Source: Serratia sp. AKBS12
GTDB taxonomy: Bacteria > Pseudomonadota > Gammaproteobacteria > Enterobacterales > Enterobacteriaceae
Direction: 5' to 3'
Assembly (NCBI RefSeq): GCF_024793895.1
Contig: NZ_JANUSB010000015.1
Span: 1,302,001 to 1,366,000, forward strand
Length of the DNA: 64,000 nt
The notes beneath the pieces are model-generated. The model worked only from the letters and a program-made list of their open reading frames with translations, had not been told where the DNA came from and searched no databases. The position numbers and the translations under genes were made by a program. How positions within the stretch are numbered: the stretch's first letter is position 1; every line of letters starts with the position of its first letter. This document shows, in pieces, positions 9,207 through 18,710 of this stretch.

Positions 9207-11642
9207 TTACTGGTCTAGCGCATAGGCAATCACGTAATCACCGCGATCGGGTGACTGTCGCGCGCCGCCGGCGGAAATCAGAATGTACTGTTTGCCGGTG
9301 GTTGGCGAAATATAACTCATCGGACTACCGCCGCTGCCAACCGGCAGGCGTGCTTTCCACAGCTCCTTGCCGGTGGAGGAGTCAAAGGCGCGCAGATAGT
9401 AATCCTGGGTGCCGGCAATGAACACCAGACCACCCTGAGTTGCCAGCGTTCCGCCCAGCGTCGGCATGCCGACCGGCATTTGCGCGCGCATTTTGATACC
9501 GAACGGTCCGGTATCCTGCACCGTACCCGCCGGTACCTGCCACACCACTTTCTGCGTTTTCAGATCGATGGCCGACAGGGTGCCAAACGGTGGCTTCTGG
9601 CATGGAATGCCCAGCGGTGACATAAAGCGGTTTTTATTGACGCCATACGGCGTGCCTTTTAACGGCACCGCGCCCATACCGGTATTGACCGATTCGCCAC
9701 CGTTGCTGGCTGGGGTATCGGCGTCAGCCTTCTGCGGGATCATCTGCACCCACAGGCCCAGACGCATATCATTGACAAAGATGTAATGATTGTTCGGATC
9801 GGTAGACAAGCCGCCCCAGTTCATGCCGCCCAGCGAACCCGGGAAGCTGAGGGACACGTCGGTGTCCGGTGCGGTGAACAGACCGTCATAGCGCATCGAT
9901 TTAAAGCTGATGCGACACATTAACTGGTCGAACGGCGTGGCGCCCCACATATCCGATTCGGTCAGTTTTTCTGCGCCGATCTGCGGCATGCCAACCGAAA
10001 ACGGCTGAGTTGCCGAGTACTGTTCACCCGGAATGGTGCGGGTTTTCACCGGCAGTTCTTTCACTTCGGTCAACGGTTTGCCGGTATGGCGATCCAGGAC
10101 AAAGATCTGCCCGGTTTTACCGCCAAATACCACCGCCGGCTTGCTACTGCCGTCCTTCATCGGGAAATCGACCAGGCTAGGCTGCATCGGCACATCAAAG
10201 TCCCACAGATCGTTATGCACGGTCTGATAGACCCATTTCTCCTTGCCGGTGGTGGCATCCAGCGCCAGAATCGACGCACCATACTTGTGATCGAGCGGGG
10301 TACGGTTGGCGCCCCACAGATCGACCGACGAACTGCCCATCGGCAGGAACACGGTGTTCATCGCCGGATCGTAGGACATTGGCGCCCACGAGTTGGGGGT
10401 ACTGCGTACGAACGTCTGGCCAGGTTTCAGCGCCGAGTTCGGGTTTTCATTGCCCGGGTCGAATGCCCAGCGCATTTCACCGGTAATGACGTCAAAGCCG
10501 CGCAGTACGCCGCCCGGCATGTCGGTTTGCACGTTGTCGGCAACGCGGCCGCCCACCACCACGGTGCTGCCAGCCAGGGTCGGCGCCGAGGTCAACTGGT
10601 ATTTTGGATCGGCGGCATCGCCCATGCCGGCTTTCAGATCGACCACGCCATGATTACCAAAATTTGCACAGAACTCGCCGTTATCGGCGTTAATCGCCAC
10701 CAGACGTGCGTCGATGGTATTCATCAGAATACGACGCTGGCAGCTGTCGCCGGCGGCCAATACCACCGGCGCAGCCGGTGTTGAACCGGGTACCGTAGGC
10801 TGCGGCAGTGGTTTGGTGGCGTCAAAATAGGCCAGTCCACGGCAGCGGTTCCATACCTGAGACTTGGCGTTGATTTCGCGCTTCCAGATTTCCTTGCCGC
10901 TGTCGGCATCGACTGCGATCACATTGTTGTGCGGCGTACAGAGAAATACGCGGTTGCCGACCTGCAATGGCGTTTGCTGATCTTCCGCGCCGTTGCCGTC
11001 CGGGCTCAGTGGCGTATCGCCAGTGTGGAACGTCCAGGCAACTTTCAGTTCCTTGACGTTATCGCGGGTGATCTGATCGAGCGCCACGAAGCGGCTACCG
11101 CCCGGGGTATTGCCGTAGTTGTCCCAATCTTTCTGTTGATTGGCCTTATCCACCGGGATCAGCGGCAACTGCGCGTCGCTAAAGGGTACGGTCGGGTGCG
11201 GCTGGAACATCTGGATAAAAGTACCCACCATACCGACGGCCAAGACCGCCGACAGCAGATATGACGCTTTTGCCAATGGGGCTTTGCCTTCCGCCTTGCG
11301 CAGCGACGGCCAGCTAAGCAACGCCAGCAGCGTCAGGCCGGTTGGCACCATCAGACGCGAAACCAACGGCCAGAAATCGAAGCCTGCATCGAACAGCGAC
11401 CAGATCAGGGTGCCGACAAACACCAGCAGGAACAGTACAACCGCCGAGGATTTGCCACGGAAGAACTGGATCGCCGCGAGCAGGGTAACCACGCCGGCGA
11501 TGATAAAGTACCAACTGCCGCCAAGCGCAGCCAATTTGCCGCCGGCAATGGTGAAGAACAGGCCGGTAATCGCCAGGATTATCCCCAGCAAACAGCACCA
11601 TAATTTACGTTTTATGCCCGTGCGGGCATGCGTTTCAGACAT
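9207..11642 (-). CDS. membrane-bound PQQ-dependent dehydrogenase, glucose/quinate/shikimate family
   Basis: Inner-membrane quinoprotein of 811 residues that should oxidise a sugar, polyol or quinate-type substrate in the periplasm and pass electrons to ubiquinone. Five hydrophobic segments fill about residues 10-150; an eight-bladed PQQ propeller follows with repeated Trp-docking motifs (DATTGKEKWVYQ, DSSTGKELWKARLP) and WGANRTPLDHKYGA. It is clearly a paralogue of the Gcd at 18.7-21.1 kb but differs at many sites: it has EDQQTPLQVGNRVFLCTPHNN where Gcd has an EITNEVTPIK-type stretch, resembling the quinate/shikimate (QuiA) side of the family. No dehydroquinate pathway genes are near. A GGAG precedes the ATG. 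It lies directly downstream of pqqF after a 198-base gap containing a large palindrome. Confidence 0.85.
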   Translation of the reverse strand: MSETHARTGIKRKLWCCLLGIILAITGLFFTIAGGKLAALGGSWYFIIAGVVTLLAAIQFFRGKSSAVVLFLLVFVGTLIWSLFDAGFDFWPLVSRLMVPTGLTLLALLSWPSLRKAEGKAPLAKASYLLSAVLAVGMVGTFIQMFQPHPTVPFSDAQLPLIPVDKANQQKDWDNYGNTPGGSRFVALDQITRDNVKELKVAWTFHTGDTPLSPDGNGAEDQQTPLQVGNRVFLCTPHNNVIAVDADSGKEIWKREINAKSQVWNRCRGLAYFDATKPLPQPTVPGSTPAAPVVLAAGDSCQRRILMNTIDARLVAINADNGEFCANFGNHGVVDLKAGMGDAADPKYQLTSAPTLAGSTVVVGGRVADNVQTDMPGGVLRGFDVITGEMRWAFDPGNENPNSALKPGQTFVRSTPNSWAPMSYDPAMNTVFLPMGSSSVDLWGANRTPLDHKYGASILALDATTGKEKWVYQTVHNDLWDFDVPMQPSLVDFPMKDGSSKPAVVFGGKTGQIFVLDRHTGKPLTEVKELPVKTRTIPGEQYSATQPFSVGMPQIGAEKLTESDMWGATPFDQLMCRISFKSMRYDGLFTAPDTDVSLSFPGSLGGMNWGGLSTDPNNHYIFVNDMRLGLWVQMIPQKADADTPASNGGESVNTGMGAVPLKGTPYGVNKNRFMSPLGIPCQKPPFGTLSAIDLKTQKVVWQVPAGTVQDTGPFGIKMRAQMPVGMPTLGGTLATQGGLVFIAGTQDYYLRAFDSSTGKELWKARLPVGSGGSPMSYISPTTGKQYILISAGGARQSPDRGDYVIAYALDQ

Positions 11643-11775
11643 CAGACAGTCTCCGAAGAAATAATATTCATCCTTTTATGCACAACTATGCACAACGCCA
11701 TGCCGGCCTGTCGATGCCGAAAAAAACGGCAACAGGCCAGACATTAAACAATGTGATGCGCAGATTGTACCATCT

Positions 11776-11804
11776 GATACATTTTACGGTTAACAAAATG
11801 TATC
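11776..11804. promoter_or_regulatory. 10-bp-arm inverted repeat upstream of the PQQ dehydrogenase
   Basis: GATACATTTT and AAAATGTATC form a perfect dyad around a 9-base centre, about 135 bases before the start at 11642 and 37 bases past the pqqF stop. The stem is AT-rich and lacks a U-tract, so an operator is more likely than a terminator. The binding protein is unknown. Confidence 0.5.
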
Positions 11805-11840
11805 TTTTGGCCGTATGGTTGTGAATATTTCGATCGGATG

Positions 11841-14168
11841 TTACGGCGCGCGCGTTGACAGCCGCCGCTGCAAGTCGAGTAGCGTGGCGCCATCAATCAG
11901 CGTCAGTTCGCTGGCGGGTGGGGGATCTTCCAATAGCATGGTACACGCACGTTGCAACGGTTGCTCACTACGGCGCTGCAAGCTCGGCATCAACGCGGCT
12001 TTTGCCTGTGCCAGCTGGCTATCGCTCAGCTGCGCCAGCTCTGTCTGCATCTGCAACAAGAACTGGTCGGTCAATCGTGCCAGTTCGGTAACGCCAAAAC
12101 GCGGGGATTGCAAGGCAAACAGCAGGCCTTCGCGATCGGCGCAACGGTGAAACGCGCACTGCACCACATAGCCAATATTGCGATCCACGCGCAACTGCTG
12201 AAAATAACGCGGCGCATAAAGTTGTGCCAGCAGTCGCAGCGCCAACCTTGGCGTCGCACCGGCCACTGACAGCGGGTAAAACAGCAACAGGGCGTTTTCA
12301 TCGCCGCTTTCCGTCAGCATCACGCGGCGCTGAGGGGCCAGGTGATAGGGCGCCATGGCAACAATCGGCGCCGGGAAGTCGCTCAGTAAATGCGCCAGCG
12401 CATGGTGCAATGCCTGATTGCCGCCATTGAGCGTCGCCTGCCAGCATGGCGACTCCGCACCGCTGGCAGCATTGGCCAACGCCGCCGGCAGTTGCGCCAG
12501 CAGGCGCCGTATGGCCAGTTCACCGTGCAGTTGCTGCGCTCGCTGCCAACGGCGCAGCGCATCACGTTCGCTGGCGGCACTGATGGCGTGTAGTGCCTGA
12601 TTCATTGCCCGCACCCCATGGCAGATCAAGCTCGGATCGCCGGCAAGTTGCAACAGCCAAACGCCATCGATCCGTTCCAGAGCCAAATGTCCCTGACGAT
12701 GCGCCAGCTCGGCAGCCAGCGGACGCAATGCCGACTGCATCCGGTAGGCGGTCAGATCGTCGAGCGGCGTTTGCGGCGCAGGGCGCAGCAGCAGTACCGG
12801 ATCGGCCTCGCCGGGCTGAATGTGCCGCAATGCAACGCGGCGTGACGGCAACGCTGGGGGGGATATCGCTACGTCATCGGGAAAGAAGCAAAAGCGCTGT
12901 GTCGATGCCGTGGGCCGGTGCGTCGCTGCCGTTGCCAAACGCAACGTAAATCCTTGTGTCGAGCAGTCCGGCGCCTCACCGTGCGCGGCAACCGTCAGGC
13001 GGCTGAATGGGGCAGCCAGCAATGCAGCAATGCATTGCTGCCAATCGTCAGCGTCGGTGATCAATGGCAAACCGCAGGCGGCAGCGCGTAGCTGTTCGAG
13101 CGGCGGCTGTTGCAACAATGCCTGATTGGCCAACCGGCGATAGTGTTCACGCTGCGCCCGGCGCAATGCCGGCAGCTGTTGCAACCAGGCAAACAGCGCC
13201 GCTTCCAGCCGCGCTGCGCCCGGTGGGTTATCGGGGTTGATGACGAATGCCAGCGTCAGCAACAGGCGGTCTTTGCCACAGCGCAGATGCAGCAATTGCG
13301 CATCGTCGCAGTATTCTTGCGCGCGTAACCAGGCCAGCAAACTGCCCGGCGCTTCGTCGGTCAATAGGCGATCCAACAGCCGTAACCACGCACGCCGGCT
13401 TGCCAACGGGTGATTGAGGGCGAAGCTGAAGCGCAGCTGCGGCACTCCCGGCAGGATAAGGCGCCGATCGCCATCGGCGATTAACGCCGGGCAGGGCAGC
13501 GGCGGTGGGACGGTCTGGCCGGTAAGGCTGGCACACAACCGTTCGGCGATGCCGCGCAACGCTGTCAACGGCTGCGGCCCCTGTAGCCACAACGTCATAT
13601 TACCGGCCTGATAATAACGCGCATGAAACTGGCTCAAAGCGCGGCGCAGCGCCACCATATCGTCGCCAAAGGCTCCACGATGGCCAACGTGAAAGCGATG
13701 CATCGCCTCAATGCCGCTGAACGCATGCTGCTGCGCCGCCAGGCACAAGCTGGCGGCATCCGAGCACAGTAAGCGATACTCGGCGTCGATCACCCCGACC
13801 TCCTGCGCCAACGCGTCGGACGCCAGCAGAGGGGCAGACAGCATATCCATCAACCGCTCGACCCCGTCCGCCAGGCGGGGTGCATCGATTTCGAAAAAGT
13901 AGGCGGTTTGCGTGGCGAGCGTGGTGGCGTTAAGCCGGCCGCCCTGCGCCGGTATCCAGCTCATCAGCCGTTGCCGATCGGGGAAGCGGGCGCTACCCCG
14001 AAACAGCATGTGTTCCAGCAGGTGAGCCAGCCCGGGCCAGTCAACGGGAGCCTGATAACTGCCCGCTTCGATGCGCATCAGCGCTGCGGCACGGCTGTCG
14101 CCCGGGTCGCTGACCAGATTAACGCGCAGTCCGTTGGCAAGCCGCAGCGAGGCGGTCTGGCGCTGCAT
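11841..14168 (-). CDS. pqqF: PqqF, M16 zinc peptidase of PQQ biosynthesis
   Basis: Insulinase-family (M16) peptidase thought to process the PqqA peptide. The inverted zinc motif HLLEHMLFRG is at about residues 49-58, followed by the substrate-side stretch RLNATTLATQTAYFFE. The 775-residue length is close to Klebsiella PqqF (about 760), with the degenerate C-terminal M16 half present. Its ATG lies one base after the pqqE stop, so translation is probably coupled. It is the last gene of the pqqABCDEF operon. Base use is very GC-rich. Confidence 0.93.
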   Translation of the reverse strand: MQRQTASLRLANGLRVNLVSDPGDSRAAALMRIEAGSYQAPVDWPGLAHLLEHMLFRGSARFPDRQRLMSWIPAQGGRLNATTLATQTAYFFEIDAPRLADGVERLMDMLSAPLLASDALAQEVGVIDAEYRLLCSDAASLCLAAQQHAFSGIEAMHRFHVGHRGAFGDDMVALRRALSQFHARYYQAGNMTLWLQGPQPLTALRGIAERLCASLTGQTVPPPLPCPALIADGDRRLILPGVPQLRFSFALNHPLASRRAWLRLLDRLLTDEAPGSLLAWLRAQEYCDDAQLLHLRCGKDRLLLTLAFVINPDNPPGAARLEAALFAWLQQLPALRRAQREHYRRLANQALLQQPPLEQLRAAACGLPLITDADDWQQCIAALLAAPFSRLTVAAHGEAPDCSTQGFTLRLATAATHRPTASTQRFCFFPDDVAISPPALPSRRVALRHIQPGEADPVLLLRPAPQTPLDDLTAYRMQSALRPLAAELAHRQGHLALERIDGVWLLQLAGDPSLICHGVRAMNQALHAISAASERDALRRWQRAQQLHGELAIRRLLAQLPAALANAASGAESPCWQATLNGGNQALHHALAHLLSDFPAPIVAMAPYHLAPQRRVMLTESGDENALLLFYPLSVAGATPRLALRLLAQLYAPRYFQQLRVDRNIGYVVQCAFHRCADREGLLFALQSPRFGVTELARLTDQFLLQMQTELAQLSDSQLAQAKAALMPSLQRRSEQPLQRACTMLLEDPPPASELTLIDGATLLDLQRRLSTRAP

Positions 14169-14169
14169 G

Positions 14170-15309
14170 TCAGCCTTTGAAAATCAGCTGGGAGTTGGCA
14201 CGGTTGCGAAAACGCAGCCCATCGATGCCGATCTGGCTACGGTTGGCTTCTTCGCGCGCTGCCAGGATGGTGCCGTGATGCGCCGACTTGGAACAAACCG
14301 GATCGGCGTTGTCGGCGTCGCCGGTCAGCATAAACGCCTGACAGCGGCAGCCGCCGTAATCTTGCTCTTTTTCCGGGCAGGAGCGACACGGCTCAGGCAT
14401 CCAATCATAGCCGCGATAGCGGTTAAAACCGAAAGAGTGATACCAGATATGCGCCAGATCGTGTTCCAGCACCGACGGGAACTTGACCGGCAGCTGTCGG
14501 GCGCTGTGACAGGGTAACGCCATGCCTTCCGGGGTGACGCTGAGGAAAATCGCCCCCCAGCCGCCCATGCAGCCCTTGGGGCGCTCTTCGTAATAGTCGG
14601 GGGTGACGAACAACAGATTGGCCAGATTGCCGCTGTCGGCCATTTTTTCGCGGTAGCGCTGCACCACCTGTTCCGCACGGGCGATTTGTTCACGGGTTGG
14701 CAGCAGTCCCTCACGGTTGAGATGCGCCCAACCGTAAAACTGGCAGGTAGCCAACTCGACGTCGTCGGCCTCCAGCTGAATAGCCAGTTCGATAATCCGG
14801 TCGATCTGATCGATATTGTGCCGATGCAGCACAAAGTTGAGCACCATCGGGTAGCCGAGCGCCTTGACTGCCTTGGCCATCGCCAGTTTCTGCTGGAAGG
14901 CCTTGGCTGAGCCAGCCAGCGCGGCGTTCAGCGTTTCATCGCTGGCCTGGAAACTGATTTGAATATGATCCAGACCGGCGTCGGCAAAGGTTTGCAGCTT
15001 CTTCTCGGTCAAACCGATGCCCGAGGTGATCAGATTGGTGTAAAAGCCGAGATCGCGGGCGGCGGCGATCAGCTCTGGCAGATCCTTGCGTACCAGCGGC
15101 TCACCGCCGGAAAAACCGAGTTGAACGCTACCCATCGCCCGCGCCTGGCGGAAAACCTCGATCCACTGCTCGGTGGTCAGCTCTTTTTCCTGCGCGGCGA
15201 AGTCGAGCGGGTTGGAACAGTAGGGGCATTGCAGCGGACAGCGGTACGTCAGCTCCGCCAGCAGCCAGAGCGGCGGATTGACCGCCGGTGTGGTGGTGGT
15301 ATCAGTCAC
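14170..15309 (-). CDS. pqqE: PqqE, radical SAM peptide cyclase of PQQ biosynthesis
   Basis: Forms the Glu-Tyr carbon-carbon crosslink on PqqA, with PqqD as peptide chaperone. The radical-SAM cluster motif is [12 protein letters not shown] near residue 25; [13 protein letters not shown] follows. The C-terminal SPASM auxiliary-cluster cysteines are in [34 protein letters not shown] and DPVCSKS. The protein of 379 residues matches family length. The start is GTG at 15309, overlapping pqqD by eight bases as usual in this operon type. Confidence 0.96.
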   Translation of the reverse strand: MTDTTTTPAVNPPLWLLAELTYRCPLQCPYCSNPLDFAAQEKELTTEQWIEVFRQARAMGSVQLGFSGGEPLVRKDLPELIAAARDLGFYTNLITSGIGLTEKKLQTFADAGLDHIQISFQASDETLNAALAGSAKAFQQKLAMAKAVKALGYPMVLNFVLHRHNIDQIDRIIELAIQLEADDVELATCQFYGWAHLNREGLLPTREQIARAEQVVQRYREKMADSGNLANLLFVTPDYYEERPKGCMGGWGAIFLSVTPEGMALPCHSARQLPVKFPSVLEHDLAHIWYHSFGFNRYRGYDWMPEPCRSCPEKEQDYGGCRCQAFMLTGDADNADPVCSKSAHHGTILAAREEANRSQIGIDGLRFRNRANSQLIFKG

Positions 15310-15580
15310 GGAACATCACCCATTTTTGTTCATAGGCGCGCTGGAAGAATTCCAGCACATCGTCCGCCAGCCCCGGTACGCCGGGGAAACGCGCGTTCAA
15401 TTGGTCGATAATCTCATTCAACGTCGATGTACCGTTGACCAGTTGCAGGATCATGGCGGCACTCTCGTTCAGTTTGGCCATACCTTCAGGATAGAGAATA
15501 ACGTGGCTGTGTTGCACCTCTTCCCATTGCAGGCGGTAACCGCGACGGAAAACCGGCGTTTGCTCTCGGCGTAGACTCAT
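15302..15580 (-). CDS. pqqD: PqqD, PqqA peptide chaperone
   Basis: Small RiPP-recognition-element protein of 92 residues that delivers PqqA to PqqE. The family signature [11 protein letters not shown] and [15 protein letters not shown] is intact. ATG at 15580 is chosen; it overlaps the pqqC stop by one base (TGATG). A GTG one codon upstream is possible. Confidence 0.95.
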   Translation of the reverse strand: MSLRREQTPVFRRGYRLQWEEVQHSHVILYPEGMAKLNESAAMILQLVNGTSTLNEIIDQLNARFPGVPGLADDVLEFFQRAYEQKWVMFRD

Positions 15581-16335
15581 CACACCAGCCTCTGGTTATG
15601 CCACACCCGCGCGTCGGTCACGCTATGATAAGGCGGGCGGTGCAGGGTATAGGCCATACTCATGGCATCGAGCAGGCTCCACAGAATGTCCAGTTTGAAC
15701 TGCAGGATTTCCAGCATGCGCTGCTGCTTTTCGGCCGTATCGCAGTATTCCAGCGCCAGCGCCAGTCCGTGCTCAACGTCGCGGTTGGCCTGGCCGAGAC
15801 GGCTGCGGAAATAGTCATAGCCGTCGGCATCGATCCACGGATAATGCTGCGGCCAGCTGTCGAGACGCGATTGGTGGATTTGCGGCGCGAACAGTTCGGT
15901 CAGCGAGCTGCATGCCGCTTCCTGCCAGCAGGCGCGACGGGCAAAGTTGACGTAAGCGTCAACCGCGAAGCGTACGCCCGGCAACACCAGCTCTTCCGAT
16001 AGCACGGTTTCACGCTTCAGTCCCACGGCTTCGCCAAGACGCAGCCAGGCTTCGATTCCACCCTCGCTGCCGTTATAGCCGTCATGGTCAAGAATGCGCT
16101 GTACCCATTTACGCCGGGTTTCCGGCTGTGGGCAGTTGGCCATGATCGCCGCGTCCTTGATCGGGATGCTGGTCTGGTAATAGAAGCGGTTGGCGACCCA
16201 GCCCTGGATCTGTTCGCGCGTCGCCTCGCCGTTATGCATGGCGATGTGATACGGATGATGGATATGGTAATACGCGCCTTTCGCACGCAGCGCCGCTTCA
16301 AATTCCGGCGGGGACAGCGGTTGTTGTCGTGTCAT
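15580..16335 (-). CDS. pqqC: PqqC, pyrroloquinoline-quinone synthase
   Basis: Cofactor-free oxidase that carries out the final ring closure and eight-electron oxidation to PQQ. The 251-residue protein has the conserved [35 protein letters not shown] and [21 protein letters not shown] blocks, including the active-site His, Tyr and Arg residues. ATG at 16335 sits seven bases behind AGGTG and gives the exact Klebsiella length; a GTG three codons upstream is less likely. Confidence 0.96.
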   Translation of the reverse strand: MTRQQPLSPPEFEAALRAKGAYYHIHHPYHIAMHNGEATREQIQGWVANRFYYQTSIPIKDAAIMANCPQPETRRKWVQRILDHDGYNGSEGGIEAWLRLGEAVGLKRETVLSEELVLPGVRFAVDAYVNFARRACWQEAACSSLTELFAPQIHQSRLDSWPQHYPWIDADGYDYFRSRLGQANRDVEHGLALALEYCDTAEKQQRMLEILQFKLDILWSLLDAMSMAYTLHRPPYHSVTDARVWHNQRLV

Positions 16336-16344
16336 GGTGTTCAC

Positions 16345-17256
16345 CTACAGTTCGATGTTCATCCCATCCCAGCTCACTTCAATGCCGGCTTGCGTCAGGC
16401 TGTGACGTTCCGCAGAGTCTTCGTCCAGGATAGGATTGGTATTATTAATGTGAATCAGGATCTTGCGCTTGGCCGGTAAGGTGGCGAGCAGCGCTGCCAG
16501 CCCCTGATCCTCACCCAGCGCCAGATGCCCCATGTCTTTGCCGGTATTGCGGCCGACGCCGGTATTCGCCAGCTCGTTATCGCGCCACAGCGTACCGTCA
16601 ATCAGCAGGCAGTCCGCCCGTTGCAGCCACGGCAGCAATTGTTCGTCCGGCTCGCCGAGACCTGGCGCATACAGCAGGCTGCTGCCGCGCGCGCGGTCTT
16701 CGATGAACAGCGCCACGTTATGCCCCGGTAATGGGCGATGACGGTAGAGAGAATAGGGTGGCGCATTGCTCAGCAGAGGAATGGCGGTAAAACGCAGCGT
16801 CGAACACACCGCAACCTGAAAGGCCTCCAGCGGCTCAATCGGCCGGTGGATCAGACCACCGTTCCAGTGGGACAGCATCGGGAATACCGGAAAGCCGGTG
16901 CTCAGATCGTCATGGACTTCGCGGGTGCACCACACCTGATGCGGGCACCCTTCACGCAAATTGAGTAAACCCGCGCTGTGGTCAATCTGGCTATCGGTGA
17001 GAATGATCGCACCGATGCCGGTACCACGCAGTACCTCGGGGTTATTCAATTCAGGCGAGGCGCGCAGCTGATGGCAAATGTCCGGCGAAGCGTTGCACAG
17101 CACCCAATTTTTGCCGTCATCGCTGATGGCAATCGACGATTGGGTACGCGCGGAGGTTTTGATGGTGTTGTTACGCACGCCCTGACAGTTTTTGCAGTTG
17201 CAGTTCCATTGAGGAAAACCGCCGCCAGCCGCAGAGCCGAGAACTTTTATCTGCAT
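16345..17256 (-). CDS. pqqB: PqqB, MBL-fold oxygenase of PQQ biosynthesis
   Basis: Metallo-beta-lactamase-fold protein of 303 residues that hydroxylates the tyrosine part of the PQQ precursor. It starts [19 protein letters not shown] and carries the structural zinc motif CNCKNC typical of Pqq[18 protein letters not shown] marks the active site. The open frame reaches 38 codons upstream, but that part is not PqqB-like and falls in the pqqA-pqqB gap, so the ATG at 17256 is used. Confidence 0.96.
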   Translation of the reverse strand: MQIKVLGSAAGGGFPQWNCNCKNCQGVRNNTIKTSARTQSSIAISDDGKNWVLCNASPDICHQLRASPELNNPEVLRGTGIGAIILTDSQIDHSAGLLNLREGCPHQVWCTREVHDDLSTGFPVFPMLSHWNGGLIHRPIEPLEAFQVAVCSTLRFTAIPLLSNAPPYSLYRHRPLPGHNVALFIEDRARGSSLLYAPGLGEPDEQLLPWLQRADCLLIDGTLWRDNELANTGVGRNTGKDMGHLALGEDQGLAALLATLPAKRKILIHINNTNPILDEDSAERHSLTQAGIEVSWDGMNIEL

Positions 17257-17371
17257 GTGTAAACCAGAAAAGAGAAAAACAAGAGAGAAAAGGGTTGATG
17301 ACAATGCCGTCGTGACATCGAGATAACCGCGGGGTGCTCTCGTTGCTACCTGACGTTGCCAGCAAGCCAAG

Positions 17372-17392
17372 ATGCCCGCACGAAGCGGGCAT
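17372..17392 (-). terminator. stem-loop between pqqA and pqqB
   Basis: ATGCCCGC/GCGGGCAT forms a perfect 8-bp stem with a 5-base loop, starting 6 bases past the pqqA stop on the minus strand. There is no strong U-tract. In known pqq operons a hairpin here lets pqqA RNA accumulate above the downstream genes; the same role is inferred. Confidence 0.6.
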
Positions 17393-17398
17393 GAGCGA

Positions 17399-17476
17399 TT
17401 AGCGGTTGGAAATGTACAGCGTCACTTCCAGGCCCAGACGCAGATCGACGAACTCGGGTTTAGTCCAGGTAGTCAT
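17399..17476 (-). CDS. pqqA: PqqA, PQQ precursor peptide
   Basis: A 25-codon gene: [20 protein letters not shown] followed by YISNR. The EVTLY block carries the Glu (17) and Tyr (21) that become PQQ after crosslinking by PqqE. A strong GAGGAG stands 7-8 bases before the ATG. It is the first gene of pqqABCDEF, separated from pqqB by 142 bases that hold a hairpin. The C-terminus matches the Klebsiella peptide. Confidence 0.96.
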   Translation of the reverse strand: MTTWTKPEFVDLRLGLEVTLYISNR

Positions 17477-17590
17477 AGTTAGTTCTCCTCTAGTTATTAA
17501 GTGCCAAACAAAAATCATTCACATTCGGCGGCGACGATGTTGAAGAAATGTGACGGAGATCGCAACCTCAAAAGGGTAAAAGTTTTTTAG

Positions 17591-18640
17591 CTATGCGCCC
17601 CAGGTGGCGGATAACACCGCCAGCCAATTGCGCCATGCCAGCTTTTCCACCTGCGCCGGGGTAAAGCCGGCCTGCGCCAATGCCTGTAGCAATGAAGGCA
17701 GACCGCTCACATCCCCCAGCGTCTGTGGGACATTGACGCCGTCAAAATCGGAGCCGAACCCCACATGATCCTCTCCAAGTTTAGCGACTAAAAATTCAAT
17801 GTGTTTAACAATTTCTGTTAAATCGGTAGTGGCGCTGTCGCGTTTACCGTCGGCACGCAGAAATGCGGTGCCAAAATTCACCCCGACAAAACCGCCGCTG
17901 TCGGCGATGGCCGCCAGTTGCGCATTGGTCAGGTTGCGCGGTTGCGGGCACAACGCATGCGCGTTGGAATGCGTTGCTACCAACGGTGCGGTACTCAACG
18001 CCGCGGTTTGCCAGAATGCTTTTTCATTCATGTGCGAAACGTCAATCATCATGCGGCGTCGGTTACAGGCCGCGATCAGCGCCTTGCCGGCCGGCGTCAT
18101 GCCGGGGCCGCTGTCCGGCGAACCCGGAAAGGCGCCGCTGATGCCTTCACCAAACACGTTTGGCCGATTCCAGAACGGCCCGATGCTGCGCACACCCAGT
18201 GCGTAATAGCGATCCAGCTGCGTCAATTCGGCGTCCAGCGCGCCGGCGCCTTCAATGTGCAATACCGCCGCTATCTGCTGATTGCGCCGGCATTGTTCTA
18301 TCTCCGCCACGCTGCGACAGATCTTCAGCTGGCCGTTGGACGCCTGCTCCAACTGAAACAGGATGGCGATTTGCGCTTCGGTAATCGCCTGTGGATCGTA
18401 ATTGGCCAGCACTTCGGCTTCGCTCTGGTTACGCATCTGCGCAATATGGCTCACCGGTGGGATGAACACCGCAAACAGTCCACCGCAGAAGCCGCCGCGC
18501 TTCATGCGCGCAAAGTCCAGGTGCCCCTGTTCCACCGTGGAAAAGAACGCGGCGGCGGGATCGTCGGCATGCTTGAGCCATAGCGTGAGCAGCAGGTCGT
18601 TGTGGCCGTCAAAAACAGCCAAGGGGGTTAAGTCTGTCAT
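17591..18640 (-). CDS. membrane-dipeptidase family (M19) zinc dipeptidase
   Basis: M19 peptidase of 349 residues with all expected zinc ligands: FDGHNDLLL near the N-terminus, the bridging Glu in LHIEGAGAL, the His in IDVSHMNEKAFW and in VATHSNAHALCPQPRNL, and the Asp in GFGSDFDGV. It would cleave dipeptides in the cytosol; no signal peptide is present. It sits between gcd and pqqA on the same strand, just after the gcd terminator, with a poor Shine-Dalgarno and only about 14 bases of leader before the hairpin. A role in clearing PqqA fragments or flanking peptides is suggested by position only. Confidence 0.88.
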   Translation of the reverse strand: MTDLTPLAVFDGHNDLLLTLWLKHADDPAAAFFSTVEQGHLDFARMKRGGFCGGLFAVFIPPVSHIAQMRNQSEAEVLANYDPQAITEAQIAILFQLEQASNGQLKICRSVAEIEQCRRNQQIAAVLHIEGAGALDAELTQLDRYYALGVRSIGPFWNRPNVFGEGISGAFPGSPDSGPGMTPAGKALIAACNRRRMMIDVSHMNEKAFWQTAALSTAPLVATHSNAHALCPQPRNLTNAQLAAIADSGGFVGVNFGTAFLRADGKRDSATTDLTEIVKHIEFLVAKLGEDHVGFGSDFDGVNVPQTLGDVSGLPSLLQALAQAGFTPAQVEKLAWRNWLAVLSATWGA

Positions 18641-18654
18641 ACGCTTTTACGAGT

Positions 18655-18680
18655 AAAAATGGCCGCCCTGGGGCGGCCAT
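18655..18680 (-). terminator. rho-independent terminator of gcd
   Basis: On the minus strand a 9-bp stem ATGGCCGCC/GGCGGCCAT with a 4-base loop is followed by a run of U, 30 bases past the gcd stop and only 14 bases before the M19 dipeptidase start. Confidence 0.85.
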
Positions 18681-18710
18681 CGAGTTGAGTGCGACGGTTG
18701 ATCGCGCGGA

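Noticed and set aside
17477-17520. TGGCAC word upstream of pqqA
   Set aside because: Looks like a -24 element, but there is no GC at the -12 position.
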